Part shown: piece after piece, positions 34,080 to 48,438 of the stretch
Layout: each line of letters opens with the position of its first letter
Position numbering within the stretch: the stretch's first letter is position 1
Translations under genes and position numbers: made by a program
The notes under the pieces: generated by a model
Databases searched by the model: none
What the model saw: the letters and a program-made list of their open reading frames with translations, nothing else
What the model was told of the DNA's origin: nothing
Assembly: GCA_010405405.1 (NCBI GenBank)
Contig: MU004237.1
Coordinates: 104,014 to 168,013 of the forward strand
Source of the DNA: Microthyrium microscopicum
Lineage: Eukaryota > Ascomycota > Dothideomycetes > Microthyriales > Microthyriaceae
Direction of reading: 5' to 3'
DNA length: 64,000 nt

Positions 34080-35193
34080 ACGGGCAACCTAAGTCTGGTA
34101 CTAAGGTGCTTAGGAGGTATGTGTCTATGAGTGGGTTGAAGGACTTGTTATTAGTCATTAGTCGGAAGTGTTCCCTGATTATACTATCTACTCTCCTTCT
34201 TGATCAATGCAATGCCATATCTGATGTCCTTGAAGGATAATGCTATCCCATATTTGTTCTGCTTGCGTGATTTTGAAGCTTATGTCATTCCAGCCAACAC
34301 CCAATGCGTTCACATCGATGGGGAATGAATACTGATGCCATTTCCCAGCGATGGTGCTTAAGCGATAGATACTGGGGTCATTGGTCTTGCGGATATAAAT
34401 TTCTAAGAGCCTTTCCGCTCGGAGTGGTTTGCAGCCTCCCTGCTTTGGCATATTCGGCAAGAGAAATTCTCACGTCCACTAGTGTCCATTTTTTGTCCTT
34501 CAGATCAAATTTTATAGCACGAAAAGCGGCAGCAGGTTGTGTAAAATACCAGCCACTGTTTACTGATATTTCCTTGTGAGCTATTTTACCTACTAAACCC
34601 AGCATAATGGCCTATTGCTCTTCCAACCAACTCAAGCTCGCCTAGATATACCCTGGAAGCATAGATCTGGCCAACAGCTATGTTCGACAAATCGTTGCCC
34701 AGCGTCCATTCTGCCTGCTCATACTGAAGGAGAAAGACCTTCGCGAAAGCAAAGGCGTCGAAAAAGATCCAAAAACTGATCATAGTTGACAGGAACAAAG
34801 ATTTGACTACATTTTTGATGATTGTGGATTGAATGTCAACGCCCGAAGTGAACGAATCTGAGCCTGCAAGTACGTGATTTGTTCTTACATTTCCTGTTTC
34901 AGGTATATAGCGTTGGGCACTTCTAGCGAGTACTTGTGAATAATGCTGCTAAGAACAATGTACTGGAAAGTAGTTCGTTTGCTTGGTTTGCTTTCTTCAG
35001 TTGAGAGAGAAGTGCTTAGTAGATATCAAATGCTTCCACTCACACTCGACCCAATAGTCTTGGCTCCAATTTCACAACAGAGTAATGATGGCACAAGCAT
35101 CATGGATGCCCTTTGCTTGGAATTAGAATTCTACATGATTACAAAAGGTAGTAGTCCCAAAATCGTGTATAAGCTTTCCTTGCCAGTCATGCT
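34080..35193. other. Gap at the left cluster edge with a decayed membrane-protein fragment
   Basis: About 1.1 kb between the aquaglyceroporin and carboxylesterase 1. Apart from the fragment listed separately, I see nothing. Confidence 0.4.
34188..34798 (-). pseudogene. Possible decayed membrane-protein fragment
   Basis: Three adjacent minus-strand frames give protein-like pieces. A hydrophobic stretch (ISFWIFFDAFAFAKVFLLQYEQAEWTLGN) resembles the last helix and 'WTxGQ' segment of fungal multi-span membrane proteins. The next frames give GWYFTQPAAAFRAIKFDL and KWHQYSFPID. They are in different frames and I could not join them by splicing into one gene with a start. Best read as a broken gene at the cluster edge. 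Low confidence. Confidence 0.25.
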
Positions 35194-37109
35194 TTACCAT
35201 TTACCGATGATACCACCGCCAGGCGGTACAAGGCCAAGGTCTTGTGTTGCTTTTGCCCAAACATTCAACCAGATATCGCATTGCTCAGCCGAAGTTTGGT
35301 AGTCCTTGATTGTAGTGAATGTCGTATTGCCAGCCAAAAGGACTGGATGGAATACGTTGTCGACGTCAACCATTGGCCAGTTCACTGAGGCGTTAACTCC
35401 AGGTTTGTGATAAGTATTTGGATTCTTTGAGATCGCGTGAGAAATCAGGTAGTCTTGATATATTGGAGCGAACGTCCCGAGGGTAAGATCTGGAGGTACG
35501 CCCGGAGCCGGGCTTACTGGTGGCGCGGAAGCATTGTAAAATATTGCAGGTAAATCTGAGCTATGAAAGCCAGTTCCATGATAATACTCTCCGGCGTAGA
35601 TGCCTGAGTCGTTGTCATAGGCTTGTGCGATGAATCGGACATGGCATACAAAGAACTGGGCTTGCATGTAGGCTATAAATCGCTGTTGCTCATCGGCAAA
35701 TTTCCTACCAGGTCCTGGAGGGGGATATTGTTTAAGTATCTCTCTTCGTATGCTAGGATCGGGACCGAATGTTTGTATGATTTCCTGTTCGAAAAATGTA
35801 TGGTTGTTTTTAACAGTTTCAGGGACAAAAACAAAGGCTTCATTTCCGACATGGGTGATCACAAATGAATCGATTCCTCGAACGATGTTGCCTAGATGTT
35901 GTTAGAAACATCAAGGATGGTGTGTTCGTTCACTTGCCTGATGCCAGTTCCAGATCTGGTAGCTGGCGAGAGATAATACCATCAACGGCAGGCCTATATC
36001 GCTTTAGTTTCTTCCTATGAGCTCTGCACTTGAAGCAACTTACCCAAAACCGAATTGGCCTGGCAGAGCCTCGTCGAGAAATTGCGCTGTGATGTTCTTG
36101 ATTGTCTGCCAAGGAACCTTCTTCAAACATGGCAGACCTTTGCCAGCACATCCTGCTCTTGATAGAGTTGTCTGGTACTGCTTCTCTAGTGTGCCATTTG
36201 CCGATCTGTCTAGCTGTGGGTTGTTTGCAGGACTTGCTATCACAGCTTTGCGGAACTTCGCCTTCCCATTCTTTCCACCAAAAGCAACCAAGTGATGCAA
36301 TATACTCCCAGCACCAGCACTTTGGCCCCATACACTGACCTTCCCGGGATCACCACCGACAAGATGTATGTAGCTTTGGATCCAGTCGAAGACGGCTATT
36401 TGGTCGTATAATCCAGCGTTTGGCGTGGCTTCTTTCTCGACAGTTGGGCCTGCTAGAAAACCAAGACCACCAAGCTATTCTTCAATATTAGTATGATCAT
36501 AGCAATTTTACTGGTTTCTCACCCTGTAGTTGCCAGCGACCCAGATGAGATTACCGCTAGATTCAGCCACTATGGGACCTCCATCGGCAGTCGGACCATC
36601 TTTTGAGCCTCCAACAAATGCACCTCCATAGATCCAATTAACCACTGGAAGTTTTGCTTTCCTTTTCAAGGCCTTGCCTGGGATGACCACGTCCAGAAAG
36701 AGACAGTCTTCGTTTTCTGGATAGAATATAGGGATCTGTATGCCACCTGGATTGGCTTGCGGGCAGGTCGCGCCATATGCACCGGTTTGAAGTGTAGTAT
36801 TTGTAGCTGGTGGAGCCGGTTTGGCCCATCTCAGGCTTTCTACGGGAGGTGCCGCAAATCTGATGTTCCTGAACCAGTATATCTAATACATATAAGAGTC
36901 AATCTCACAAGGCTCAAAATAGTTCAGGTTGTAATTACATCCGTCTTGGCATCATACTGAGAAGCCTGCCAGGTACCATATGGAAGCTTCAACAATGGTA
37001 GATGAGCCTTGCGTGAGCTTTCGGAATTATATTCCAACCCGTCAGCATCTTTGATAGACTGGGACAGACCGAGCCCACAGTATAGGAGAGCAACAGCAAG
37101 AAAAAGCAT
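35194..37109 (-). CDS. Type-B carboxylesterase/lipase 1 of the PKS cluster
   Basis: Five exons: 36939-37109, 36523-36882, 36044-36474, 35938-35993 and 35194-35891 (571 aa, usual size). Start ATG 37109 gives a signal peptide (MLFLAVALLYCGLGLS), so it is probably secreted or enters the ER. Key sites: ENEDCLFLDV, oxyanion YGGAF, nucleophile Ser in VWGQSAGAGS, acid Glu in THVGNEAFVF and His in GFHSSDLPAIF, so the alpha/beta-hydrolase triad looks complete. Intron 4 (35892-35937) starts with GC, a GC-AG intron. It is divergent from carboxylesterase-like 2 across a 1.7-kb gap. Likely role: ester hydrolysis or transfer on the polyketide. That is inferred from context. Confidence 0.85.
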
Positions 37110-38809
37110 GTCCACACATGGGTTACGATCTTACGAATTGATCCATCGGAGGAGATGCCGATATCTTATGTGTACCATAATCTTCCCAGCACGTGCCGGT
37201 TTCCTGGCCGCAATGTTTCTGTGCCTCATGATCCTCAAGCAAGATTTAGTTAACGGGGGAGTAAATTGTCAGGCTCCGTTGCTGGTCGTGTTTTCATTAC
37301 CACCCGCCACAAATGGACAAGGTTAGCTGGGCATCGGGCAAATCATGGCCCTGACCGCAATATACCGAGTCATTTTCCGTACCTTTTTCGCGGGTAGGAT
37401 CACTTCCAAGCCGCAAGAGGCTAGATCCGGTCGCACTCGGCCATTCTACAACGGCCTGATGTTTGACATGGAAGGATCGAATAGTGCCTTCGACATGCGA
37501 TGTGTGCATATAATGCATGCTCCCATCACGCAGTCCTATAAACAGAATGAAACGCTGTTTTCATTTGTCAAAATCAGCAACATTAGAACGGTAGAAGGGT
37601 TTGGTCAAAGAAACGGGGAAGTTAAACTGTTTACCTCCAATAGTCACTTTAACTGCCGCGTTTTCTTGAACCACGCGCTTTCGTCATGAGGGGTTATGGC
37701 ACAAATGACTTCCATCTCATCTCCAATCACATGAATGGCTTCATATCGGTTGAATTTACAAGCTAGCCTTGGTTCCGTGCCTGCGTAATATTCAACTCGG
37801 TGGGCTTTTAAGTTGTAACCCCCTAACGGACCGCAACGGCAAAACAACTGACGTGCCTTGATCAACCTCCTTGTCTCTGGCCAACGATTTTGAACAAAAA
37901 ATGCTATATTGTCCAACACAGTCCATAGGATTCATGGAGCACACCGCCCCTGGAAATAAAATTCTCGATAACAAACCGTCGGAGATGATGGGCAGCATGG
38001 AATTTGATGAAGGTACTTCAGTCGTTTTGTCAGATCGTTGCCCATCGCTGAGAAGTGAGAAATGGTGCGATAAATACAGCGTACAGAAGTTGATTGTAGC
38101 TTTCTTGATTCATCGGGTCATTGGTGGCCATTGGATACCAAGCCAACAAAGAATAAATGGCAATAATACTGAGTGAATATCGTCATTCATCGACAATCGG
38201 CATGCGTCAATTGTATGCCAAAATGTGGAGATCAGTGGGTCAAACGGTATGTCATCAACAATACTACCAAGAACAAATTTGACAGTGTTGACAAACTTTT
38301 CGCTTACTCCCGCCAAAGGAGAAGAAGAGCAACGAGAGGAGCAGAAAATTAAGAGCCTTCACCATATGATTCTCGATCCTCTTATCTTGTACAAAACTGG
38401 AAGACAAAGCAAGAGCTGCTCATATTATCAGACTTTCATAAGTTGCGTATACAGCGGACATGCCGAGAAAACCTGGACAGGGCATTCGGTGATCATGGGT
38501 CTCCTATGGAAATATATTATGGCTCAATTTTCGATTGTTCTAAAATCAGTAGTGGCATTGATGGAAAGCACGAACCCTGAGATTTGGTCCGAGGCTTGTA
38601 CAACTTTACTTGTCTTCTATATCATGTTTTCCCGCACGTCAAGTAAGTTATAGGTATTCGTCCGCGGTGATAGATAGTTGATAGAGATCAGACTGCTAAA
38701 ACAATTGGCTTACCAGCTACTTGGAGTAGCCTGAGAAGCGGGAAACACATTCTTTTCACCTTTCCAGCGACACGAATCTCGCTTCTCAACCCGAGCGCCA
38801 TAATCAACA
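37110..38809. other. 1.7-kb gap between the divergent carboxylesterase genes
   Basis: The two genes point away from each other, so both promoters are here. The gap also has long open frames (+ 38225-38653, 142 codons; - 38110-38316 with protein-like VKFVLGSIVDDIPFDPLIST). I could not recognise them or splice them into a gene with a good start. It may hold an unrecognised or decayed cluster gene. No regulator motif (zinc cluster, bZIP) is visible. Confidence 0.35.
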
Positions 38810-40406
38810 ATGTTTAGACTTTTTGTACTGCAGTTTCTATGCACATATCTGGTTCAAGAAACTCTTGCGCAATGGATTGTAGGACAAGAAGTACGCACGA
38901 GTAGTGGAGTTCTCAAGGGACATGGCGCAAAATCTTATCCAGATGTTTCAGAGTATTTGGGTGTTAGATTTGGTCAAAGTACAGAGGGTTCGAATCGTTT
39001 CATGCCGCCAGTACCATATAACTCTACAGCAACAGTAGAAGCTGTAGACTGGGTAAGTGATACACTCTATTTCCTGGATTGAACGAACTAAACCATGATC
39101 TAGGGATCGTGAGTAATTGAGTTTCGTTAAAGTCGACTTGATGCTGAATTCCTTTAGCGGCTGCCCTCAAGGATTTCCAGTTCCAGCCTTTCTCTCTGCT
39201 CTCTTACCACCGCAAAGCGAAGATTGCTTATTCGTCAATGTATGGGCGAAGCCTCAAGTGGGAGAGAAGAAAAAGGCTGTTCTAGTCTGGATATATGGCG
39301 GCGCTTTCATTGGAGGCGATTCAAGATCTACCTTGACCAATGGTGCCTCCTTAGCTAACAACCAGGACATTATCGTGGTGTCGCTGAACTACCGTATCAA
39401 TCTGTTTGGATTTCCAAATGCGCCAACATTAACACAAGCTAATCCCGGACTCTTGGACCAGAGGCTTGCGATTGAATGGGTTCGAGACAACATTGCAGCT
39501 TTTGGAGGAGATCCATCGAGGATTGTCATTTATGGCCAGTCTGCTGGATCAATGTCTGTGGACGACTACGCATTTGCCTGGGTCAAGGATCCAATTGTCA
39601 ATGGATTCATTTTATCCTCTGGAACCGCGTTGATGGGACGGGGTGAACCACGTAAACCTCGAGAAGTTGCTGCTGCTAATTGGTACGCCCTATCTCAGAA
39701 GCTCGACTGCGGAGGCCAGGAAACAGGTGGGGCGACTGTAAAGTGTGTCCAAGGAAAGCCATGGAAAGATGTTCAATCTGCCATGTCGTCTATAGGTGTG
39801 GGATTTGGACCTATTAGTGACAATAACACACTGTTTGAGGATGTTTACGAAAGGGCCAAGAAAGGCGAATTCATCAAAAAGGTTAGGAGTGTACTTGATC
39901 TGAACATCACAGGCCAACCTTTGCTAACTGAAAACACAAGCCACTTCTGGTTGGGAACAACCAAAATGAGACGATGATTGCAGAAGGTGAGGATGGCTCG
40001 CCAGCATTCAATGTAATGGATTGTGGAGCAGCAGAGACGGCCAAAGCCAGAGCTTTGCATAATGTGCCAGTTTGGAGATATCACTTCGCCAATAATTGGC
40101 CAGGCACAGTACGGGGTGCAGGTATCAATGGCGACATCTCTCAAGTTTTCGGTGGCGGTGTCGACGGGTTTTCCAAACTTTTCCAAACCGCTTGGGCAGC
40201 TTTCATAAAAGATCCTGAAAATGGACTTTCTAAGCTGGGCTGGCCAAAATATGACCCAACAGGTAAGAGATTGTATCACAGCACAGAAACGAGACTAATG
40301 GAACTTGGTAGGAAACACGCTAGTTCGCATAGGACGAGATGGAGTGACAGCAACGGACTTCCCCAAGTCCAATACTTATGATAGTGCTTGTAGGTTGAAA
40401 TTATAG
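38810..40406 (+). CDS. Type-B carboxylesterase-like protein 2, catalytic His missing, with a 5-nt micro-exon
   Basis: Five exons: 38810-39052, 39104-39108 (only 5 nt), 39158-39881, 39941-40262 and 40312-40406 (462 aa). Without the 5-nt exon the frame breaks; with it the family sequence [13 protein letters not shown] appears. Signal peptide at about 1-20. [19 protein letters not shown] and nucleophile Ser211 ([10 protein letters not shown]) are intact, and NNQNETM follows. Where relatives have a GAYHG-type histidine, this protein reads [13 protein letters not shown], so the catalytic His is absent. It is about 100 residues shorter than carboxylesterase 1. It could be a non-hydrolytic member (cyclase, acyl carrier or pseudo-enzyme) or a decaying copy. 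It converges with the halogenase gene. Confidence 0.8.
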
Positions 40407-40634
40407 AAAAGAGCTACAGTTGGTGAAGTTGTCAAATGTATAATAACATTACTAGTTTTCCTTATAGAAGTATACATGTGTACTAAGTGGAAGAGAATCG
40501 AAATCAAGTCCGTCATAACTCAAGGATTGGAAAAAGACCCGTTTTCTTCAGTCTCCAGTGTCACGTAGCCCATGAGATACTACGGAAGCAACTCATGTAA
40601 GTATCAAGGTTGAAGTTGCTTCTTGAACAGTTTT

Positions 40635-43814
<3,180 letters not shown>

Positions 43815-45922
43815 TTAAGGAGACTTATAAGCCGTCTCTCTGTGTCTTCCTATTCCCGCATCTCCTTCGACTTGAGAGTCAAATGATGCATTAGTGTGGG
43901 ACTCGTGCCCACTATCTTCCTGCGTCTCCCTGTGCCTGGCCTCTGTTATGCTCACAGGATTTCTTTGAAATGTACCTAGTGCTGCTAGGACTCCAAAAGC
44001 GGAGATATATGTCGCAATACGCATTTGTTTGTTGAAACTTTGAGCATATACTGTAATAACGTCTGCTTGCTGCTCTGGGGGTAAGTTGGTAACTGTGCTG
44101 AGTGATTGTTGTAGGGCATGAAGTGCAGATGGAGTCAAGGATGAGCCCAAAGTTCCAGCCAATTGCTTATCGAAAACAATGGTTGCTACTGCTAGTCCTA
44201 TTGTACCACCTAGCGCACGAGCTTGTGTGACCATACCTTGTGAAGCAGCTAAAGAATCTTGGGTTAGCTTCAATGTTCTGCGGAATGTATGCTCTGGCAA
44301 ACCCACCGTTGTCTTGGACCGTGGTGGCCAGGTTGACCATCATGGTTACTGATGAAAACATCAGCCCGCAGCCTAGTCCAATGATTGCTTCGTAGCCGTA
44401 GATGGCATGATCGATGCTGTGGCCAGCTGAAATTGTCGACATCAACCCACAGCCTAGCAGTATCAAACAGGATGAGAGAATCGCCGTATGTGACGTTAAA
44501 TTCTTCTTCGACGAAACGGCACCTCCAAGTCCACTTCCTAAGGCCATTATGCAGAGAAAAGGTAAGAGATGGACTCCAGATTCAATAGAAGACTCCCCGT
44601 AAACAACCTGGAATCTCTGGGGAAGATTGATGATGCAAATATACATTGGAAACCCAGAGATTAAGATGAGTCTGTAGTGTGTCAGCTCTGTTTGGCAATT
44701 GGTAGTCCAGGATATATTTACAAAATGGCAGGACCTGTGGGGCGACTGAGAACAACCCGGACGGGTACAATGGGGCGTATACGACCTCGTAGATTTGGAA
44801 GATATTCGAAAGCTGATATCCAGATGCCAAAACCAATCCAGCAAACCCCCGAGATGGTAAAACTAGCAATGATGACTCCGCTGCTCCAAGCGAATGCCGA
44901 ACTTCCTGCTTGTTGGAGCGCAAACACCACTAGAGTTGAAGCGGTAAGGAGAAGTAATCCCCCAAAGTAATCGACTTTCTTGAGTGCAGCTGTTGAAGAA
45001 AAGCCCGTTCGCTTGGTGGTTTTCGATGACGGTATACAAAGAATACATCCAATAACCCCCAGTATTGCGCATGGGCCATTAAAAAGATAACACCACCGCC
45101 AAGTACTTGTTTGCGTGATGGCACCACCCAATATAGGACCTGATACTGTCAGACGGATGGGACTACAGATGTGTTCTTGAGAGTGGGACAAAATCACCAA
45201 GTATAGATCCAATTGAGAAGGATAGTCCGACAGAAGCCCCGAAAAGGCCATAAGATTTGACCGGAGTGATTTGGTTACCAATCACGAAAGTCATGGTGTA
45301 TAGTCCCGATGCCCCAATTCCTTGGAGAACCCGCAAGCCAATCAACTCATTTAGTGTTCTGGCAAGACCACTGCCAGTACTGAAGCCGCCAAAGAGTAGC
45401 CAAGAGGCAATCAAAGTGTTTCGGCGACCGATCCCATCGGAAAGGCGAGCGAAAATGAGGGAAAATCCTTTTCATGATTAGATGAATGTAGGTAAGAGAG
45501 GGAGATAGAAAGAGAAAGACATTGCTCACCCATATATGATAAAAGATATGACAGTACCACCCATGTTGCCTTTAATCAAGTAAGTAATTCTCCCACCCTT
45601 ACTCGTTGCTGAGCGCAAACCTTGATCGGATCATGAAAATGATTTCCAATAGTAATGAGCGCCGTCGCCGTGATAGATCCTTCTATCACAGAAAGAACAA
45701 AGCCAAACATAAGCCTACAGTAACCAAATCAGTATAATAGAGCTTAGTTTAGATGTGTACATACACCAGCATTGCAGCTGCAAATTGTTTACCATGCAAC
45801 GTAAGAGATCTAGTTTCGGGTTGCGGCTGGCCATTCTGTAATTCCCCTTCTTGTTCATGGTGGTCGGAGATTTGCCCCCTATCAGACTTCGTAGACATAG
45901 ACTTTGCCCCCTCTTCTGTCAT
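43815..45922 (-). CDS. MFS drug/toxin efflux transporter (14-TM, DHA14-like)
   Basis: Seven exons: 45765-45922, 45621-45714, 45530-45569, 45198-45467, 44722-45139, 44307-44671 and 43815-44248 (592 aa). All phases match. A charged N-tail (about 50 residues) is followed by hydrophobic segments through to about residue 550. Signature pieces: WVVLSYLLSYMG, LIFARLSDGIGRRNTL (loop 2-3 motif A type), LQGIGASGLYTM, GPILGGAITQTSTWRWCYLFN (motif C-like antiporter region, WRWCFL type) and a repeat half with LGSGLGGAVSSKKN. Such transporters export polyketides or toxins from the producer. In the cluster it is the likely exporter of the halogenated product. Several donors (GTTTGC, GTGGGT) are weak, but the protein supports them. 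Confidence 0.9.
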
Positions 45923-46594
45923 TATATTGGCCTTGGAACCAGAAATCTACTTGCGTACCTACCTAGGTAGGACACATGAAGTAGGTAGCAAACAAGTACC
46001 AAATGGTGGACTTGTTCTTTTTCAGACTACTTCTGGCTGGACTATTGGCATTAAAACAAATAGAATGGCCAACGTGCTATAAGCACAATCAGAACGAAGG
46101 AACAAGCTCCGCGTAGGTAAGCGCACAAATTTTGAAGTTTTCGGGAACTTGGCTGGCATGAAAATGGAACTTTGTCGACAAACGAGAGCTGCAGGACCCG
46201 ATTATGTGAGATCGGAGAGTTGTAGGACCTGACACCTGAAGTTGCCGATCCGCAAAAAGGAGCAATTCATTCGACCAATAGATCGATACTACGATAAGTA
46301 ATGAGACAAGGATTTATCCCTGCGAAGCGCCTGGCGTGCCGTCCTGCATCGGGCCGCATTAGCGCCACTGCCGAACTTCTCCACAACTCCTCTCCACGCT
46401 GGCATGCAGAGACTTTCCTATCTCAAAGGCTCAAACGACTTGCTCCCAGTCCTCTACTCGAGGTATCACCGCTCGCTAATGTCCTGCAATGAAATGCAAC
46501 TTATCAGACGCACATTTGACTAACATGCAGTAAAGTAGAATACCAATCGATCTTCCAGGTTTCGTGATGAGATTCATGAGAGGCGACCTTACTG
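45923..46594. promoter_or_regulatory. MFS upstream region with a 14-bp palindrome
   Basis: About 670 bases between the MFS start and the stop of the FSH hydrolase gene. A perfect palindrome cctacctaggtagg (45958-45971) and a nearby gtaggtag (about 45981) sit within 65 bases of the MFS start codon. No gene seen. Confidence 0.45.
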
Positions 46595-47546
46595 TCAAAG
46601 GCCAAATTCGCTTCTGGACACAGTCCTCTCAATGATTTCCTTGATCTTCAACACGTCTATCCCGTTCCGAGGAATAGCATGGCCGCCTGGATGCTCCCAA
46701 GTCTGAGAATACCCCGGCTCGCATAATGCTCTCAACTTCTTTCCTCCCTCATACGCGAAATCAACTCTGCCCAATACGTGCGCCGTTGGAGCTTGCAGCC
46801 GAACAGTATCGTAGTCAGGGTGCATGCGTCTTACATGATAGTTTTCATAGTTGTTCGGCTCTTTTGGAACCGCAGCCACTCTTTCTCGGAGAGCTGGAGA
46901 AATCGCAGTAGAAGTCAGCCATGACTTGCTGTCAAAGTTCGCCTCCTTGTCAATGGCCTCAATGGCGGCCTGCAGCTCTGGCAGCTCGACTGGTACATCA
47001 CGACCACGAATGACAAGCGCCGTTACATCAATGCCTGTACTCTCGTCCCAGGTCCAAGGTAGTGCACAGCTTATAAAAATGGCGAACCTGAACAGTGGAA
47101 TTCCGTCCGAGGATGTTTCCTGGTGATGCATCATAGCCGTATATGCAAGGGCTCCTCCCTGGAAAAGCTTTGTTAGAACGGCTTTAAGCGAGAAGCGTCA
47201 ATCTTACCTCACTAAATCCTAGAACGCCATCAAAGGGTCCCTCATCTTCAATGATTTCCCCCAGCCAATCCATCATGTGTTTCATCTGTTTGGTGGTCGG
47301 GATAACAAAGTAAGTGCGATATGGTCCCGGCCACAGCTCTACACCTGGAGCTGGATCGCACTCTATTTCGGCGTCGGGAAAGAACCATTCAAAATGCTGT
47401 GGAAGGACAGAAACCACGGGTGCTTGCCCATTGGTCAGATTCTGCTTGGATCATTACTAGAATTTTGACATATACCACATACCTATTTGAGACTTCAGGA
47501 TTTCTGCGTTGGTTCCCAGCCCATGAAGACATAGGATTCGAGTCAT
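46595..47546 (-). CDS. FSH1-family serine hydrolase, candidate trans-acting thioesterase (LovG-like)
   Basis: Three exons: 47483-47546, 47208-47422 and 46595-47158 (280 aa). Start ATG 47546 gives MTRILCLHGLGTNAEIL, the classic FSH opening. The first intron must end at the AAG before 47422 to keep frame; the AG acceptors at 47430-47450 do not. Triad: Ser92 in GFSEGG (formed across intron 2), Asp in LGRVDFAYEG and His in HPGGHAIPRN. FSH-type enzymes release HR-PKS products in trans (LovG in lovastatin). Here the PKS lacks a release domain and lies next door (divergent), so this is the best release candidate. Other members are general esterases. Confidence 0.85.
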
Positions 47547-47585
47547 GTTGAGACGAACTTGTTGCACCAGGCTCTACCACGCAAC

Positions 47586-48085
47586 TTACTGACAAGGAAT
47601 ATACCCATCGATCAAAAGCAAACTATTGGGCCGAAGTTCTCTAGCTAATGGCTCTGCCTTTTAACAAAATGGTGGGACCCTAGGACTAGTGCTTACAATT
47701 CTGTCAATTGAATTGGTAGACCGAGGCAACTTCTTGTTACAAAAGCGCTGTAATGAGTTCATAGCGGCATGACCAACTTCTACGACACATTGACCTGCTT
47801 GCATAGCGTCGTAAGGTGCATGTTGTACGAAGGATTCCCGGTCCAGTTCCTTTCCAGTTTATTTCAAATAACATGAAGGTATCGCAGATAGTAACTGACC
47901 AATGAGAGCAGGTTAACGTGTTCTGACCCATAGCTCTCACAACGAAGATGTGCCTTTCTTGCTAGCGAAGGGGCCTGCCAATACAGCATGTTTGTTTCTG
48001 GACAGTGGAGAGTGTCTAGGGACCTCGCCGCACGGATGGATACTTCGCGACATGGTCCTGCCCACCCAGTTAGCGTTATCACCAT
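47586..48085 (-). CDS. Possible small unrecognised gene between FSH hydrolase and PKS
   Basis: Three frames splice in phase 0: 47900-48085, 47697-47849 and 47586-47657 (136 aa). The second intron is only 39 nt. The joined sequence is protein-like (ELDRESFVQHAPYDAMQAGQ, EPLARELRPNSLLLIDGYIP) but I recognise no family. The start at 48085 is a guess; the frame is open a little further upstream. It ends 40 bases before the FSH start codon on the same strand. It may be a truncated or decayed gene. Low confidence. Confidence 0.35.
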
Positions 48086-48438
48086 AGCGGCTAAGGACGA
48101 ACCCAGCAGAACCAACGGTTCACAGCCAAATTCCCAGAATAGCGGATGAGCTGGAAGGCAAACTCGTGAATGGTCGCAGGGCGCCGGTTGCAGTACTCAT
48201 CAGTGAATAATAGCAACTTGATTCAGTCGGATATCTCATCAGCACTAGAGTATGCCTTATCGGCAAGTTCCTAACTTCCTCAAAAATCTGAAGGCGACAT
48301 TACATGAGACGACGCAACTCAACCGGAGTTGAGCAGTATATCTTGGTTATTTCTTACTTTGGTCAATCTATAGCTAGCGAGCATAGACCATAAAAGTCTC
48401 CTGTTTGGTAGCTGACAATTCAGCTCAAGGTGCTAGAG
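48086..48438. promoter_or_regulatory. PKS promoter region
   Basis: About 350 bases before the PKS start codon, or about 890 bases back to the FSH start if the small gene is not real. The divergent PKS/FSH layout means control sites for both could lie here. I see no CTACCT motif like those upstream of the MFS and halogenase genes. Confidence 0.4.

Noticed and set aside
35194-40406. The two carboxylesterases as a recent tandem duplication or assembly artefact
   Set aside because: Sequences, intron positions and active-site details differ too much; they are divergent family members.
47423-47482. Earlier 3' splice sites in the first FSH intron (near 47430-47450)
   Set aside because: They put the next exon in a frame that stops before FEWFFPDAEIE; only the AG before 47422 keeps the frame.
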